From Candidatus Saccharimonadota bacterium (GTDB taxonomy: Bacteria > Patescibacteriota > Saccharimonadia > Saccharimonadales > Saccharimonadaceae), in NCBI GenBank assembly GCA_003979185.1, contig RYWJ01000007.1:1-35937 (forward strand): DNA of 35,937 nucleotides, in the 5' to 3' direction. Of this stretch, positions 8,274 to 16,605 are shown piece by piece (positions within the stretch are counted from its first letter, which is position 1; each line of letters opens with the position of its first letter). The notes under the pieces are model-generated. The model did no database searches. It saw nothing but the letters and a program-made list of their open reading frames with translations, and was not told where the DNA came from. The position numbers and the translations under genes are program-made.

Positions 8274-8299
8274 ATAAACTCGTGATTTTGCGAGTTTAT
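8274..8299 (-). other. Hairpin in the rpsA 5' leader
   Basis: ATAAACTCG/CGAGTTTAT, a perfect 9-bp stem with an 8-nt loop, between the promoter and the rpsA start. Not followed by a T run on the minus strand, so it is probably a leader structure (stability or S1 autoregulation) and not a terminator. Confidence 0.6.
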
Positions 8300-8352
8300 C
8301 TCTAGTAGACATCTCCCTCGATCATCTTGAACGAACCCGAAATCTACCTCTT

Positions 8353-8381
8353 ATTATATCAAATTCCCACTTCCCTGTCTA
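8353..8381 (-). promoter_or_regulatory. rpsA promoter
   Basis: TAGACA (8381-8376), 17 nt, TATAAT (8358-8353), extended -10 TGA. It overlaps the last codon of the upstream gene. Confidence 0.75.
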
Positions 8382-8903
8382 GAGCCGATTATCGCAACTC
8401 GGGCAGTGATAAACCCCGTCCCGCGTCTGAAAGCAAGTCAGACCGCACTCCGGGCAAGTTGAGCGCTGATGCAGCCAATTCCGATAGCTATCCAGCTGTT
8501 CCTCTGCAAAATCTTCATCATAATATATATTATATATGTCACAAAGCTCTCGAGCTTTTTCCCAAGCCGCACACTCCATCCGCAAACGCTCTGGATCAGT
8601 CTGATAAGATCGGTGTCCCAGCAGAGCATGCCCTACCTCGTGTAAAATTTGCATGCAGTAGCGGTTTATCTTCGAGTTATCATTCAAAATATTATACTCA
8701 TCAGCCTGTGTTCGACAAGGATTCGAATTGCTATCCATAACACTGCATCCATCAGACTGTGTTCGACTAGTGCGCGCCGAATTATGATTTTGTTCATAGA
8801 TAATCGTGCGCGGTGGGCGAAAAGTAAATTTTTTACCACTCCGAAACCGCAAATTTGGATAATCTCGCCGCAAAATACCTAAAATTTCTTCAGTCTGCAC
8901 CAT
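8379..8903 (-). CDS. ImmA/IrrE-like zinc metallopeptidase with C-terminal zinc ribbon
   Basis: 174 aa from ATG 8903. A longer frame begins at a GTG (8915), but that codon is part of the GGAGGTG Shine-Dalgarno sequence, so ATG is preferred. HEVGH at 88-92 is the HExxH zinc site, and E110 in RMECAAWEKA is the likely third ligand. This layout is seen in the IrrE/ImmA (DUF955) group, which often cleaves a repressor. A CPECG...CPSC zinc ribbon (150-170) closes the protein. Residues about 45-70 contain an imperfect internal duplication (RTQSDGCS / RTQADEYN), visible as a 20-bp DNA repeat at about 8700 and 8750. Promoter TCGCCA-N17-TATAAT at 8958-8930. No partner repressor gene is adjacent, so its target is unknown. 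Confidence 0.8.
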   Translation of the reverse strand: MVQTEEILGILRRDYPNLRFRSGKKFTFRPPRTIIYEQNHNSARTSRTQSDGCSVMDSNSNPCRTQADEYNILNDNSKINRYCMQILHEVGHALLGHRSYQTDPERLRMECAAWEKARELCDIYNIYYDEDFAEEQLDSYRNWLHQRSTCPECGLTCFQTRDGVYHCPSCDNRL

Positions 8904-8929
8904 ATTTTTATTCACCTCCGGTTAAAATC

Positions 8930-8958
8930 ATTATACGCTGGGCGGGATTATTTGGCGA
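8930..8958 (-). promoter_or_regulatory. Promoter of the zinc peptidase gene
   Basis: TCGCCA (8958-8953), 17 nt, TATAAT (8935-8930), followed by GGAGGTG and the ATG at 8903. Confidence 0.65.
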
Positions 8959-9216
8959 GCATAAACATAGTTATATTGCTAACGACTGAGATCTGGTAAA
9001 AACCGAACATGAAAAATCCTCGTTTATCCAAAAACCCGAACAAGGTATTTTGGGACCTGATGCTAGATGTCGCCGTAAGTCATAGTTATATCAACATTCT
9101 GCGCTTTTATTCTTCATCAAACTAGTTTATAAAATCCCCGAACAAGCCATATTTTTTAGCACAGATTATGCGTCTGCAGTCAAGAACTACTAGATACTGA
9201 GGTACCATATACCAAA
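8959..9216. other. Gene-free spacer with three imperfect CCGAACA repeats
   Basis: No plausible reading frame. A short motif recurs: AAAACCGAACATG (about 8998), AAACCCGAACAAGG (about 9031) and AATCCCCGAACAAGCC (about 9135). I see no gene or known RNA here. Confidence 0.4.
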
Positions 9217-9240
9217 AAGCACCCCTTACGAGGTGCTTAA
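9212..9240 (-). terminator. Terminator of the KGG-repeat gene
   Basis: AAGCACC (9217-9223) pairs with GGTGCTT (9232-9238). On the minus strand the stem runs into TTTTT. Confidence 0.8.
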
Positions 9241-9270
9241 TATTATAAAATATAGCGATTTGTGTTAGTT

Positions 9271-9474
9271 TTAGGCAGCTTTTTTAGCTGGGCCACGACG
9301 ACTAATGCGTCCACCCTTAGCGCCAGCGATACGTGCTAGAGCTGGGTTTGCCGCGAAACCGCCAGTGTGACCGTTTTGACCGCCCTTACGACCGATTTGA
9401 GAGTAGAACTCTTTACCGTACTTAGCACGGTTGGTCTGAGCAGCCTTCAAGCCACCAGCTTTAGTTCCTGACAT
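9271..9474 (-). CDS. KGG-repeat (GsiB/YciG-like) small basic protein
   Basis: 67 aa. The longer frame opens at a TTG (9510), but the ATG at 9474 follows GAAAGTGAG and starts with the conserved MSGTKAGG, so it is chosen. Repeated units GxxAGGLKAAQTN, IGRKGGQNGHTGG and AGAKGGRISRRG match the stress-induced KGG-repeat family, which resembles plant LEA proteins and is found in stress proteins such as GsiB and YciG. The protein is glycine-rich, basic and probably disordered. A near-consensus promoter (TTGACA-N17-TACAAT) suggests high expression. The precise role is unknown. Confidence 0.85.
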   Translation of the reverse strand: MSGTKAGGLKAAQTNRAKYGKEFYSQIGRKGGQNGHTGGFAANPALARIAGAKGGRISRRGPAKKAA

Positions 9475-9537
9475 ATTAAACTCACTTTCTGCCCACCAAT
9501 TACATTTCAATTGCCACCCTTTTTAGGTGCTATATCC

Positions 9538-9566
9538 ATTGTAGCATACTGCTTCCGTTTTGTCAA
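9538..9566 (-). promoter_or_regulatory. Strong promoter of the KGG-repeat gene
   Basis: TTGACA (9566-9561), 17 nt, TACAAT (9543-9538) with extended TGC. It gives a leader of about 57 nt. Confidence 0.85.
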
Positions 9567-9569
9567 TAG

Positions 9570-9586
9570 TTTTTATGCAAAAATAT
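9570..9586. repeat. 17-bp direct repeat, copy 1
   Basis: TTTTTATGCAAAAATAT, identical to 10048-10064, which directly precedes tRNA-Ile. The two copies flank the sRNA and tRNA-Ala genes. The surrounding stretch 9587-9676 has no gene. Confidence 0.8.
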
Positions 9587-9676
9587 TGTATAATATTAGT
9601 AATTATGCTTAATTTTGTCCAATATCTTCCCTTTTGTGTCAAGGCGGACTTTTCCGCAGGTTGTGGAAAAACGCTA

Positions 9677-9705
9677 TTGACAATATTCATGAGGTGATAT
9701 AAAAT
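9677..9705 (+). promoter_or_regulatory. Promoter of candidate sRNA 1
   Basis: TTGACA (9677-9682), 17 nt, TAAAAT (9700-9705). A GGTTGTGGAAAAAC sequence (a DnaA-box-like TGTGGAAAA) lies just upstream. Confidence 0.75.
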
Positions 9706-9711
9706 AGAGAT

Positions 9712-9800
9712 AAGCTTTGAGCAAAACCACTGCGAGGTTGTTCAAAGCTAAACTCCTATTATTGTTATTTAAAAATACCTGCCTATGTGCGGGTATTTTT
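9712..9800 (+). ncRNA. Candidate small RNA 1, about 90 nt
   Basis: A consensus promoter ends at 9705 and a strong terminator ends at 9800, with no reading frame between. The predicted RNA starts with hairpin AGCTTTGA (9713-9720) / TCAAAGCT (9742-9749), which encloses a shorter AACC/GGTT stem. A single-stranded stretch follows with AAACTCC (a CUCC that could pair with Shine-Dalgarno GGAG), then the terminator stem. It matches no RNA family I recognise; it is not SRP RNA, 6S RNA or tmRNA. Confidence 0.6.
9771..9800 (+). terminator. Terminator of candidate sRNA 1
   Basis: AAAAATACCTGC (9771-9782) pairs with GCGGGTATTTTT (9789-9800), one G-U pair, with a U-rich 3' arm. Confidence 0.85.
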
Positions 9801-9898
9801 AAAGTCTGATTTCTTTGACGGAAGTAGTGAGCGCTTCTACTATGTGATTGGCATAGAGAAGGTAGTGATTCAAAAAAGGAGCTAGTACGATTTTAGGC
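9801..9898 (+). other. Gene-free spacer before the tRNA promoter
   Basis: Contains two small hairpins, AGTAG/CTACT and CTATG/CATAG (about 9825-9857). No gene or known RNA recognised. Confidence 0.35.
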
Positions 9899-9927
9899 TT
9901 GATTTTTCCATCAAGATGCGCTAAAAT
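9899..9927 (+). promoter_or_regulatory. Promoter of the tRNA-Ala/tRNA-Ile operon
   Basis: TTGATT (9899-9904), 17 nt, TAAAAT (9922-9927), about 43 nt before tRNA-Ala. Confidence 0.75.
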
Positions 9928-9970
9928 GATGAGTATAAGATTGCTTTCTAGCAATTTTGGTTCAATATAT

Positions 9971-10047
9971 GGGGTAATAGCTCAGCTGATTAGAGCGCTG
10001 CCTTTGCAAGGCAGAGGTCCAGGGTTTGAATCCCTGTTACTCCACCA
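9971..10047 (+). tRNA. tRNA-Ala (UGC)
   Basis: Acceptor GGGGTAA/TTACTCC with one G-U pair, D-arm GCTC/GAGC, anticodon stem CTGCC/GGCAG with loop TTTGCAA (anticodon TGC), canonical T-loop TTTGAAT, encoded CCA. Co-transcribed with tRNA-Ile, 17 nt downstream. In many bacteria this pair sits inside the rRNA operon; here it is separate. Confidence 0.97.
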
Positions 10048-10064
10048 TTTTTATGCAAAAATAT
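10048..10064. repeat. 17-bp direct repeat, copy 2 (tRNA spacer)
   Basis: TTTTTATGCAAAAATAT, identical to 9570-9586. It forms the entire spacer between tRNA-Ala and tRNA-Ile. Confidence 0.8.
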
Positions 10065-10141
10065 GGGGATATAGCTCAGCTGGTTAGAGCGCGTCACTGA
10101 TAATGACGAGGTCTGTGGTTCAAGTCCACATATCCCCACCA
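10065..10141 (+). tRNA. tRNA-Ile (GAU)
   Basis: Acceptor GGGGATA/TATCCCC, D-arm GCTC/GAGC, anticodon stem CGTCA/TGACG with loop CTGATAA (anticodon GAT), T-arm TGTGG-TTCAAGT-CCACA, encoded CCA. Confidence 0.97.
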
Positions 10142-10157
10142 TTAGTATAGTTTGAGA

Positions 10158-10188
10158 AAACCCGCCGGACAAGCCAGCGGGCATTTTT
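10158..10188 (+). terminator. Terminator of the tRNA-Ala/Ile operon
   Basis: CCCGC (10161-10165) pairs with GCGGG (10177-10181), followed by CATTTTT. The stretch from here to 10315 holds no gene that I can see. Confidence 0.75.
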
Positions 10189-10315
10189 AAAAGGAATCAA
10201 TTAACTAAAATTTCAAGCAGAATCTCAAGTAAAATCCGACTCGGGATAGCTGAACGTCCGAAGCGTTCATTATAGGGCCCTAGCAGCGTGACACGATGAC
10301 CGGTACACGGTGTTC

Positions 10316-10891
10316 CTAGGTTCGGCTCTGATCTAAGTCTGTCAGTTCGACGCCGTAGAACTCCGAACAGTACGCAATGACTTCGGCAATAACCTCATCT
10401 TTGCGATGCAGGTGACTCTCGATGATCTCAAAACTGAGCTCGTAGCTCCGAGCATGGATTTCTTCGCTCAGACCAAGGACGTTTTGGCGCAATTGCAGCT
10501 CAAGATCCATGATCTTCTCAACACCGATGCCCAGCGGATCCCACCGCTCTGGATTATCGAGAAACATCTCGAAACTCCCGCCAATCAAGCCGTAGCCAAC
10601 ATAAAAATCAGGGGCAATCAGCCGATCGAACACAATGTCGACACGCGCAGGATTCTGGTGGCTGTCATTGATGACAAACCCAGTCGGAGTACCAATAACG
10701 CTTGCCTGCTCTGATGTGGATGGTGGTTCGGCTGCGGTTTCATCGGTTGTTTGTCCTGATGCGGGTTCAGTAGTAGTCGATAAGTCGACAGTCCGGGAAG
10801 CATCGTCCCCGCCGCAAAAAATCACTACCATAAAGAGAACCACAAAAGCAATAGCGACAAACCCATAGATAATACCTCTCCTATTTTTCAT
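10316..10891 (-). CDS. Membrane-anchored protein of unknown function
   Basis: 191 aa from ATG 10891, chosen because AGAGGA lies 7 nt upstream; the ATG two codons earlier overlaps this Shine-Dalgarno sequence too closely. Residues about 8-28 form a transmembrane helix ending in FCGG, after which a Thr/Ser/Glu-rich linker (about 30-65) leads to a soluble domain with two helical C-terminal stretches (ELQLRQNVLGLSEEIHARSY and KDEVIAEVIAYCSEFYGVEL). The Cys in the IFCGG sequence could be a lipobox-like site, but it does not fit the consensus well. I recognise no family. The gene stands alone between the tRNA operon and the deacetylase gene. Confidence 0.75.
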   Translation of the reverse strand: MKNRRGIIYGFVAIAFVVLFMVVIFCGGDDASRTVDLSTTTEPASGQTTDETAAEPPSTSEQASVIGTPTGFVINDSHQNPARVDIVFDRLIAPDFYVGYGLIGGSFEMFLDNPERWDPLGIGVEKIMDLELQLRQNVLGLSEEIHARSYELSFEIIESHLHRKDEVIAEVIAYCSEFYGVELTDLDQSRT

Positions 10892-10897
10892 AACCAT

Positions 10898-11141
10898 TTC
10901 CTCTCTCGTTTTAAGTCCGGTGGACTAATTTTTGATGGGCGAAACGATTACGGATGTTTTCGCCCCAACTATCTATCAATAGAGGTAGACACTTGGCACG
11001 AAAACATCATTTCAGTCAATATTACCATGAAGTGCTTGGCTAAATATGTTATGTACACATAGCCATACTTCTATTTTATCACACTAATGACTATTCGTCA
11101 ATAGCAAATCACGCTTAATTCTTCCCTGATAGAGGTCTTTA
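10898..11141. other. Gene-free spacer with an 8-bp inverted repeat
   Basis: GGGCGAAA (10937-10944) pairs with TTTCGCCC (10958-10965), loop 13 nt. No T run follows on the minus strand, so it is a poor terminator. No promoter is convincing. Confidence 0.4.
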
Positions 11142-12482
11142 CTAAAAAGAATAGTAAGCCCAGCCCGTCAACAGTGGCTGATCTTTGGCGGCTGCTAATT
11201 CGGAAACGGTTAGAAATTCGTATCCCTGAGCGCGCAAATCATCAATGATCCCCGCCACCGCATCAACCGTACTCGCGTGAATGTCGTGCATCAAGATAAT
11301 CGAGCCGTCACGAGTCGCCGATACGACATTACTACGCACAGTAGCAGCATTACGATATTTCCAATCTAAGGGGTCGACTGACCATAGGACTAAAGGCTGT
11401 GCCAAGGCGTCTTTTACGGTTTGATTAAACGAACCATATGGTGGCCGCGTAAATGGTGGTACTGTACCAAGAATATCCGTAAAAATCCGATCCATCTCGA
11501 TAGCCTCGGCGCGCACTTGCGAAAAATTGAGCTTCGTGAGCTGATTGTGATACGGCGTGTGGCTACCGACTTCATGCCCCTCCGCAACTTCCCTTCTCAA
11601 AATATCGGGAGAACGTTGCGCCATATTACCCAGTACGAAGAAGGTCACTTTAACCCCCTTTTGTTTCAAAATATCCAGTAAGCGTGGCGTAGTAGCCGCC
11701 GACGGACCATCATCAAAAGTCAGAGCGACCAACTTACTCCCAGGAGTCACATTGGGATCTTTGGCTGGATTATCAGGACGTGGCGAAATTGATTGGTCAG
11801 GATTTGGCTTAGGCTCGGGCTGAGGAGTTGGTTCCTTGGACGCATCAGAATCTGAACCTCCCGATGAATTCGATTCCGAATCTTTCTCGTCATCAGGCTG
11901 ATCAGAGCCGTCGTTGTCTTGATCTTCATTCTCATCGTCATTAGTGTCATTATTACCCTCGTCTTGTGAGGTTTCCTCTTTAGACTGACCGCTAAGCTTA
12001 CTAATTAGGGTAAAACTACCGACCACCAGCGCAGCCACCAAGACTATTCCCGAAACCCAAAAGACCAAGCCGCGTCGATGTCGCTTTTGCTTCACCTCTG
12101 GGATCTCACGATCGACCCTTGTCGACTCGGAACCAGCAGAGATTGCCGAATCTAGCTCAGTAGTGACTTGGGTGGCAGGATTCTGCTCTGGTGTTGTCTT
12201 GGCTATGATTATTGGAGTAGCAGAATCGCATTCTGAAATAGTATTAGATTCGGTTTGTGGAAGATGGTCCCGCTCCGAGGTAATTCTCTCTGTAGTAGCA
12301 GCTAAATCCCGATTTGAGGAAGTATGCTTTTCTTGACGAGGAGAATTCTTGGGATTTTTAGGATTGCGAGATTTCTGAGAACGTCGTTGGATTTTCTTGA
12401 TATTGTCATTAATCTGCTTTCTCTGTAAATTGGCATTACGATTTTTCTTTTTATGACGATTTTTTATTTTTTGAGCACACAT
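11142..12482 (-). CDS. Membrane-anchored polysaccharide deacetylase (NodB domain)
   Basis: 446 aa. A Lys/Arg-rich cytoplasmic tail (1-137) precedes a transmembrane helix (about 139-161), then a Ser/Asp/Glu/Pro stalk (165-245) and a C-terminal NodB homology domain (about 250-430). Motifs of the carbohydrate esterase 4 family are intact: TFDDGP (255-260; catalytic base and metal Asp), SHTPYH (H308 and H312, metal ligands), RPPYG (346-350), DPLDW (370-374) and LMHDIH (397-402; catalytic His). It should remove acetyl groups from peptidoglycan or another N-acetylated glycan outside the membrane, for example protecting the wall from lysozyme. The substrate is inferred. It overlaps the upstream methyltransferase gene by 19 nt and is probably translated from the same mRNA. 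The long charged cytoplasmic tail is unusual for the family. Confidence 0.92.
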   Translation of the reverse strand: MCAQKIKNRHKKKNRNANLQRKQINDNIKKIQRRSQKSRNPKNPKNSPRQEKHTSSNRDLAATTERITSERDHLPQTESNTISECDSATPIIIAKTTPEQNPATQVTTELDSAISAGSESTRVDREIPEVKQKRHRRGLVFWVSGIVLVAALVVGSFTLISKLSGQSKEETSQDEGNNDTNDDENEDQDNDGSDQPDDEKDSESNSSGGSDSDASKEPTPQPEPKPNPDQSISPRPDNPAKDPNVTPGSKLVALTFDDGPSAATTPRLLDILKQKGVKVTFFVLGNMAQRSPDILRREVAEGHEVGSHTPYHNQLTKLNFSQVRAEAIEMDRIFTDILGTVPPFTRPPYGSFNQTVKDALAQPLVLWSVDPLDWKYRNAATVRSNVVSATRDGSIILMHDIHASTVDAVAGIIDDLRAQGYEFLTVSELAAAKDQPLLTGWAYYSF

Positions 12483-13054
12483 TGCCTAACCCATTCATAC
12501 ATTGCAATTCCAGCTGCCACGCCAACATTCACCGATCGTGTCGACCCAAAGCTCTCAATTTCGCGTACATCATCGACTATTTCGAGGATCTTCGGTGTCA
12601 AACCATCACTTTCACCGCCAAAAAGCAGAGTGGTCTGCTCAGCAAAAATCTTATCTGCTAACGGTTTCACCCTATCAGTATGATTCTCAATCGCTACTAC
12701 TTCCCGACCACGATTTCGCTGATCTTCCATAAAAGCATCAACCTCTGACCAATAAACAGTTTCGATATATTTATCGGTACACATAGCACCACGCCGATTA
12801 TATTTATGACGTCCAACGATATGAACTTTTGCAACATTAAAATTATTCGCACTACGCACGATCGTTCCCACATTAAAATCATGCGTGACATTCTCTATAG
12901 CCACCTCTAGCTGGGTACGTTTTTTGTTCAATTCATCAAAAACTTGTTCATTCGACATCCCTTTATATTCATCCTGAAGATTGCGTGTATCGGTTGTTTT
13001 ATCAAACTTAGCTCCGTCATTCTCTGCATGTTTGTTTTCGAGGGTCTTTTCCAT
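12464..13054 (-). CDS. SPOUT-family RNA 2'-O-methyltransferase (TrmH-like)
   Basis: 196 aa. The three SpoU motifs are clear: motif 1 NVGTIVRSANNF (61-72), motif 2 LLFGGESDGLTPKILE (143-158) and motif 3 SFGSTRSVNVGVAAGIAMYEW (from 168), which make the trefoil-knot SAM site. R67 in motif 1 fits the catalytic Arg. Members of this group 2'-O-methylate tRNA G18 (TrmH) or rRNA; the target cannot be told from sequence. The N-terminal 30 residues are low complexity and weakly conserved. There is no Shine-Dalgarno sequence; TATAAT with extended TGC ends exactly 6 nt before the ATG, so a leaderless mRNA is likely. The same transcript should continue into the deacetylase gene. Confidence 0.9.
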   Translation of the reverse strand: MEKTLENKHAENDGAKFDKTTDTRNLQDEYKGMSNEQVFDELNKKRTQLEVAIENVTHDFNVGTIVRSANNFNVAKVHIVGRHKYNRRGAMCTDKYIETVYWSEVDAFMEDQRNRGREVVAIENHTDRVKPLADKIFAEQTTLLFGGESDGLTPKILEIVDDVREIESFGSTRSVNVGVAAGIAMYEWVRQCVLKK

Positions 13055-13060
13055 AACATT

Positions 13061-13066
13061 ATTATA
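13061..13066 (-). promoter_or_regulatory. Leaderless-type promoter of the methyltransferase gene
   Basis: Extended -10 (TGC then TATAAT) with exactly 6 nt before ATG 13054. The -35 region is poor. Confidence 0.6.
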
Positions 13067-13089
13067 GCACTTTTGAGAGGATACTTATA

Positions 13090-13117
13090 TAAAATCCCCA
13101 AACCGAGGTCTGGGGAT
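13090..13117 (-). terminator. Terminator after the 280-aa hypothetical gene
   Basis: ATCCCCA (13094-13100) / TGGGGAT (13111-13117) with a 10-nt loop. On the minus strand it runs into TTTTATAT. Confidence 0.65.
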
Positions 13118-13166
13118 ATGGGGCTGTTCGTGTATGAAAGAGGTAAAAGTGGCCTAGACCGATAAA

Positions 13167-14009
13167 TTACCCCCCCCCCGAGGGCTCTTGCTCCAGTGAT
13201 ATGCGAGCGATGTAATTCCGACCGCCAACCTGTAGTTTCAACTCAAACGTCCCCGAAATCAGCATTGCCGCCAAAAGGGTCGCTGGGTTCAGGCCAGAAA
13301 AATCAGGTTTCAACTCCAGCGCACCTGAGGATAAAATCGCCGCCAAAAGGTCCTCAGAACTTGACTTAGAAACATCAATCACCTCCGTAGCACCGCTGGA
13401 CGCTGGTAGCTCAGGTGGCGACACGGGAGTCTCGACTTCATCCTCTCCTGGGACACTGGAAGGCATCGGCTCGTTAGCCGGCTCGGGAGTATCTGCCGGC
13501 TTCAGACACGCGGCATCACCCTGTACCGAACCATGGTTATCCTCTGGCTCCTCATGTGTATCCTGGTCTAACTCGCTAGGTATATCCGCAATAGTCAGGT
13601 ATTTATTCCACTCACAATGCGGACCCAAATACTTCAACATCGTCACGTAGGCCATAGCATGCTCGCCTCGATAATATCTTACTTCTGCAACCATAGGTAT
13701 ATGTCCGTAATGTTCAGTCATCGCTTTTAATGCCACTATAGCGTCCGACTGACTGTATCTCGGTTTTGGCATTTTCTTCCTTGCCTCCTTATTCATAGAT
13801 TCTGAACTTGCAGTTCTATTACTGCTACGTCGTTTCCAGTCCAAAGACGGCAAACGTACTCGCTGTTGAGTTGGAATTTTAATTACCCTAGCCTCTTCTT
13901 CTGCGGTAAGAGGCTGCCAAGATTTAGAGCCACTAGTACTGTCATCTTCCCTTTCATTCCACCAATCCCAACGCCCCGAGGATATCTTTGAGTCAGACGT
14001 AAAAATCAC
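13167..14009 (-). CDS. Hypothetical protein ending in a poly-G tract
   Basis: 280 aa if started at GTG 14009, which lies against a GAAGGGG sequence. A possible shorter start is ATG 13772 (201 aa), which has AAGGAGG 12 nt upstream. The N-terminal 80 residues are polar. Residues about 85-140 (YSQSDAIVALKAMTEHYGHI ... LKYLGPHCEWNKYL) resemble short helical repeats of the homing-endonuclease-associated type, where a Phe/Tyr-Gly-x-W-N core is usual; this is tentative. A Pro/Glu/Ser linker follows, then two related segments, SSEDLLAAILSSGALELK and NPATLLAAMLISGTFELK, that form an internal duplication. The last codons are TCG-GGG-GGG-GGG-TAA, a run of ten G. Function unknown. Confidence 0.65.
   Translation of the reverse strand: MIFTSDSKISSGRWDWWNEREDDSTSGSKSWQPLTAEEEARVIKIPTQQRVRLPSLDWKRRSSNRTASSESMNKEARKKMPKPRYSQSDAIVALKAMTEHYGHIPMVAEVRYYRGEHAMAYVTMLKYLGPHCEWNKYLTIADIPSELDQDTHEEPEDNHGSVQGDAACLKPADTPEPANEPMPSSVPGEDEVETPVSPPELPASSGATEVIDVSKSSSEDLLAAILSSGALELKPDFSGLNPATLLAAMLISGTFELKLQVGGRNYIARISLEQEPSGGG
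13170..13179 (-). repeat. G10 homopolymer at the 3' end of the hypothetical gene
   Basis: Ten consecutive G on the coding strand, ending at the stop codon. Loss or gain of one G would change the C-terminus. With 11 G the frame would run on past the terminator. Confidence 0.9.
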
Positions 14010-14156
14010 CCCTTCTTACAAAAACTCAATGTACCTTGCTGCTAAGACAACTATTAGGCTCTTTTAATTATAACACGATATCGGGGAGAATTTAGGCCTG
14101 AATGAGCTAATTTCCAGAGAAAATATCGAGATCTCCACCCCTAATAGCTATCAACC
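14010..14156. other. Gene-free spacer upstream of the hypothetical gene
   Basis: On the minus strand TATAAT (about 14075-14070) could be the -10 box of the 280-aa gene; its -35 box is unclear. Nothing else is recognised. Confidence 0.35.
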
Positions 14157-14178
14157 AAAAAACTACCCTGACGGGTAG
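14157..14178 (-). terminator. Terminator of the 16S rRNA operon
   Basis: On the minus strand CTACCC, a 4-nt loop, GGGTAG, then six T (14162-14157). It lies just after the processing stem, so the transcript contains only 16S rRNA. Confidence 0.9.
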
Positions 14179-14188
14179 CTCTCTGGTT

Positions 14189-14212
14189 AACAACTTAATT
14201 GTGCAATTATAA
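14189..14212 (-). other. 16S processing stem, 3' strand
   Basis: These 24 nt pair at every position (21 Watson-Crick, 3 G-U) with 15945-15968 upstream of 16S. Paired flanks of rRNA are RNase III substrates in other bacteria. A second local hairpin TTGTGATA/TATCACAA (14255-14280) lies in the trailer. Confidence 0.85.
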
Positions 14213-14337
14213 TCATCTCAAGTCAAAGCTTAAAGTCGCATCTCTTGCGAGCACTTGTGATATAAGCTTAATTATCACAATTACGACCGACCTAGCTACA
14301 ATATATATTGCTATATACTGCGCATCAAACTCCCTAG

Positions 14338-15865
<1,528 letters not shown>

Positions 15866-15944
15866 AGTGGTTCAAAAGAACCTGAAAATTTGAATCTTGT
15901 TCAAATATAAAAGACTGACGATGATAAAAACTATAAATATAGTT

Positions 15945-15968
15945 TCATAATTGCACAACTAAATTGTT
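15945..15968 (-). other. 16S processing stem, 5' strand
   Basis: Complementary to 14189-14212 over all 24 positions, extendable by 2 bp on the outside. The leader between it and the gene contains three small hairpins: AAACTATA/TATAGTTT, TTTGAA/TTCAAA and GGTTC/GAACC. Confidence 0.85.
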
Positions 15969-16030
15969 AAACTTCATCTCCTAATGGTACTTTCTCGGAT
16001 GTTCTACCCTGTTTCCCTTAGGATATTCTC

Positions 16031-16059
16031 ATTTTATCTCACTTAAAAAGAAATGTCAA
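16031..16059 (-). promoter_or_regulatory. 16S rRNA promoter
   Basis: TTGACA (16059-16054), 17 nt, TAAAAT (16036-16031). The start is predicted near 16024, giving a leader of about 160 nt. Confidence 0.85.
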
Positions 16060-16111
16060 CAACTTTTTTGTACTTTTTTGTGACTTTTTTAACTTATTTT
16101 AAGGAAACTTC

Positions 16112-16558
16112 TTATGCTTTGAAGATAACTCCTACCACTACCCCTATTATAATGCCCAAAATGATCCCCACTAGAGCCTGTCCTGTTGTATGCCCCTCGA
16201 CGATTTTCAGTGGTTTTTGGCCATTTTTCACTAAAACTTTATTCAGGGCTTTGCCCTGCTCGCCTACGGCATAGCGAACGTGTACGGCATCATAAATAAC
16301 AATCCCAGTAAAAGCCAACCCTAAAGCAAAAATTGCACTGTCAAAACCCTGCCAAATCCCTAAGCACACTGTCAAGGCCGTCATGCTCGCTGAGTGTCCC
16401 GACGGCATACCCCCCGAACGCATAAAATCACGGAAAAGCTCTTGCAAGTTAAAAGCTTCGCCCTTACGCAACCTCATAAACATGCTAGTCACAGCTTTCC
16501 AGAGCTGTGCAATAAGGAATCCACAGGCGAATGCCAACAATGCAAACCAACCGTTCAT
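16112..16558 (-). CDS. DUF212 (divergent PAP2, YuiD-like) membrane protein
   Basis: 148 aa from ATG 16558. The frame is open upstream to 16702, but that part overlaps the neighbouring gene and is not conserved. The N-terminal helix GWFALLAFACGFLIAQ, the motif GGMPSGHSASMTAL (about 49-62), the loop VRYAVGEQGKALN (94-106) and GHTTGQALVGIILGI (122-136) are diagnostic of DUF212, a family related to acid phosphatase/haloperoxidase (PAP2) enzymes. The PSGHS segment matches part of the PAP2 active site. The real substrate is not known; isoprenoid or lipid phosphate is a guess. It lacks a Shine-Dalgarno sequence and has TACAAT exactly 6 nt before the ATG. Confidence 0.9.
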   Translation of the reverse strand: MNGWFALLAFACGFLIAQLWKAVTSMFMRLRKGEAFNLQELFRDFMRSGGMPSGHSASMTALTVCLGIWQGFDSAIFALGLAFTGIVIYDAVHVRYAVGEQGKALNKVLVKNGQKPLKIVEGHTTGQALVGIILGIIIGVVVGVIFKA

Positions 16559-16564
16559 GCTTAT

Positions 16565-16570
16565 ATTGTA
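16565..16570 (-). promoter_or_regulatory. Leaderless-type promoter of the DUF212 gene
   Basis: Extended -10 TGC-TACAAT, 6 nt before the ATG at 16558. A TGTACA box lies 17 nt upstream as a weak -35. Confidence 0.6.
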
Positions 16571-16605
16571 GCATAAACGGTTGACTATGTACAGGTATAA
16601 TTTTA

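Noticed and set aside
9271..9510. 79-aa version of the KGG-repeat protein
   Set aside because: It would start at TTG without a ribosome site; ATG 9474 has one.
9712..9800. SRP (4.5S) or 6S RNA
   Set aside because: The conserved SRP apical GGAAG...GCAGCC loop and the 6S length and central bubble are not present.
9990..10184. Minus-strand frame across tRNA-Ala and tRNA-Ile
   Set aside because: Antisense of two tRNA genes; no start signal.
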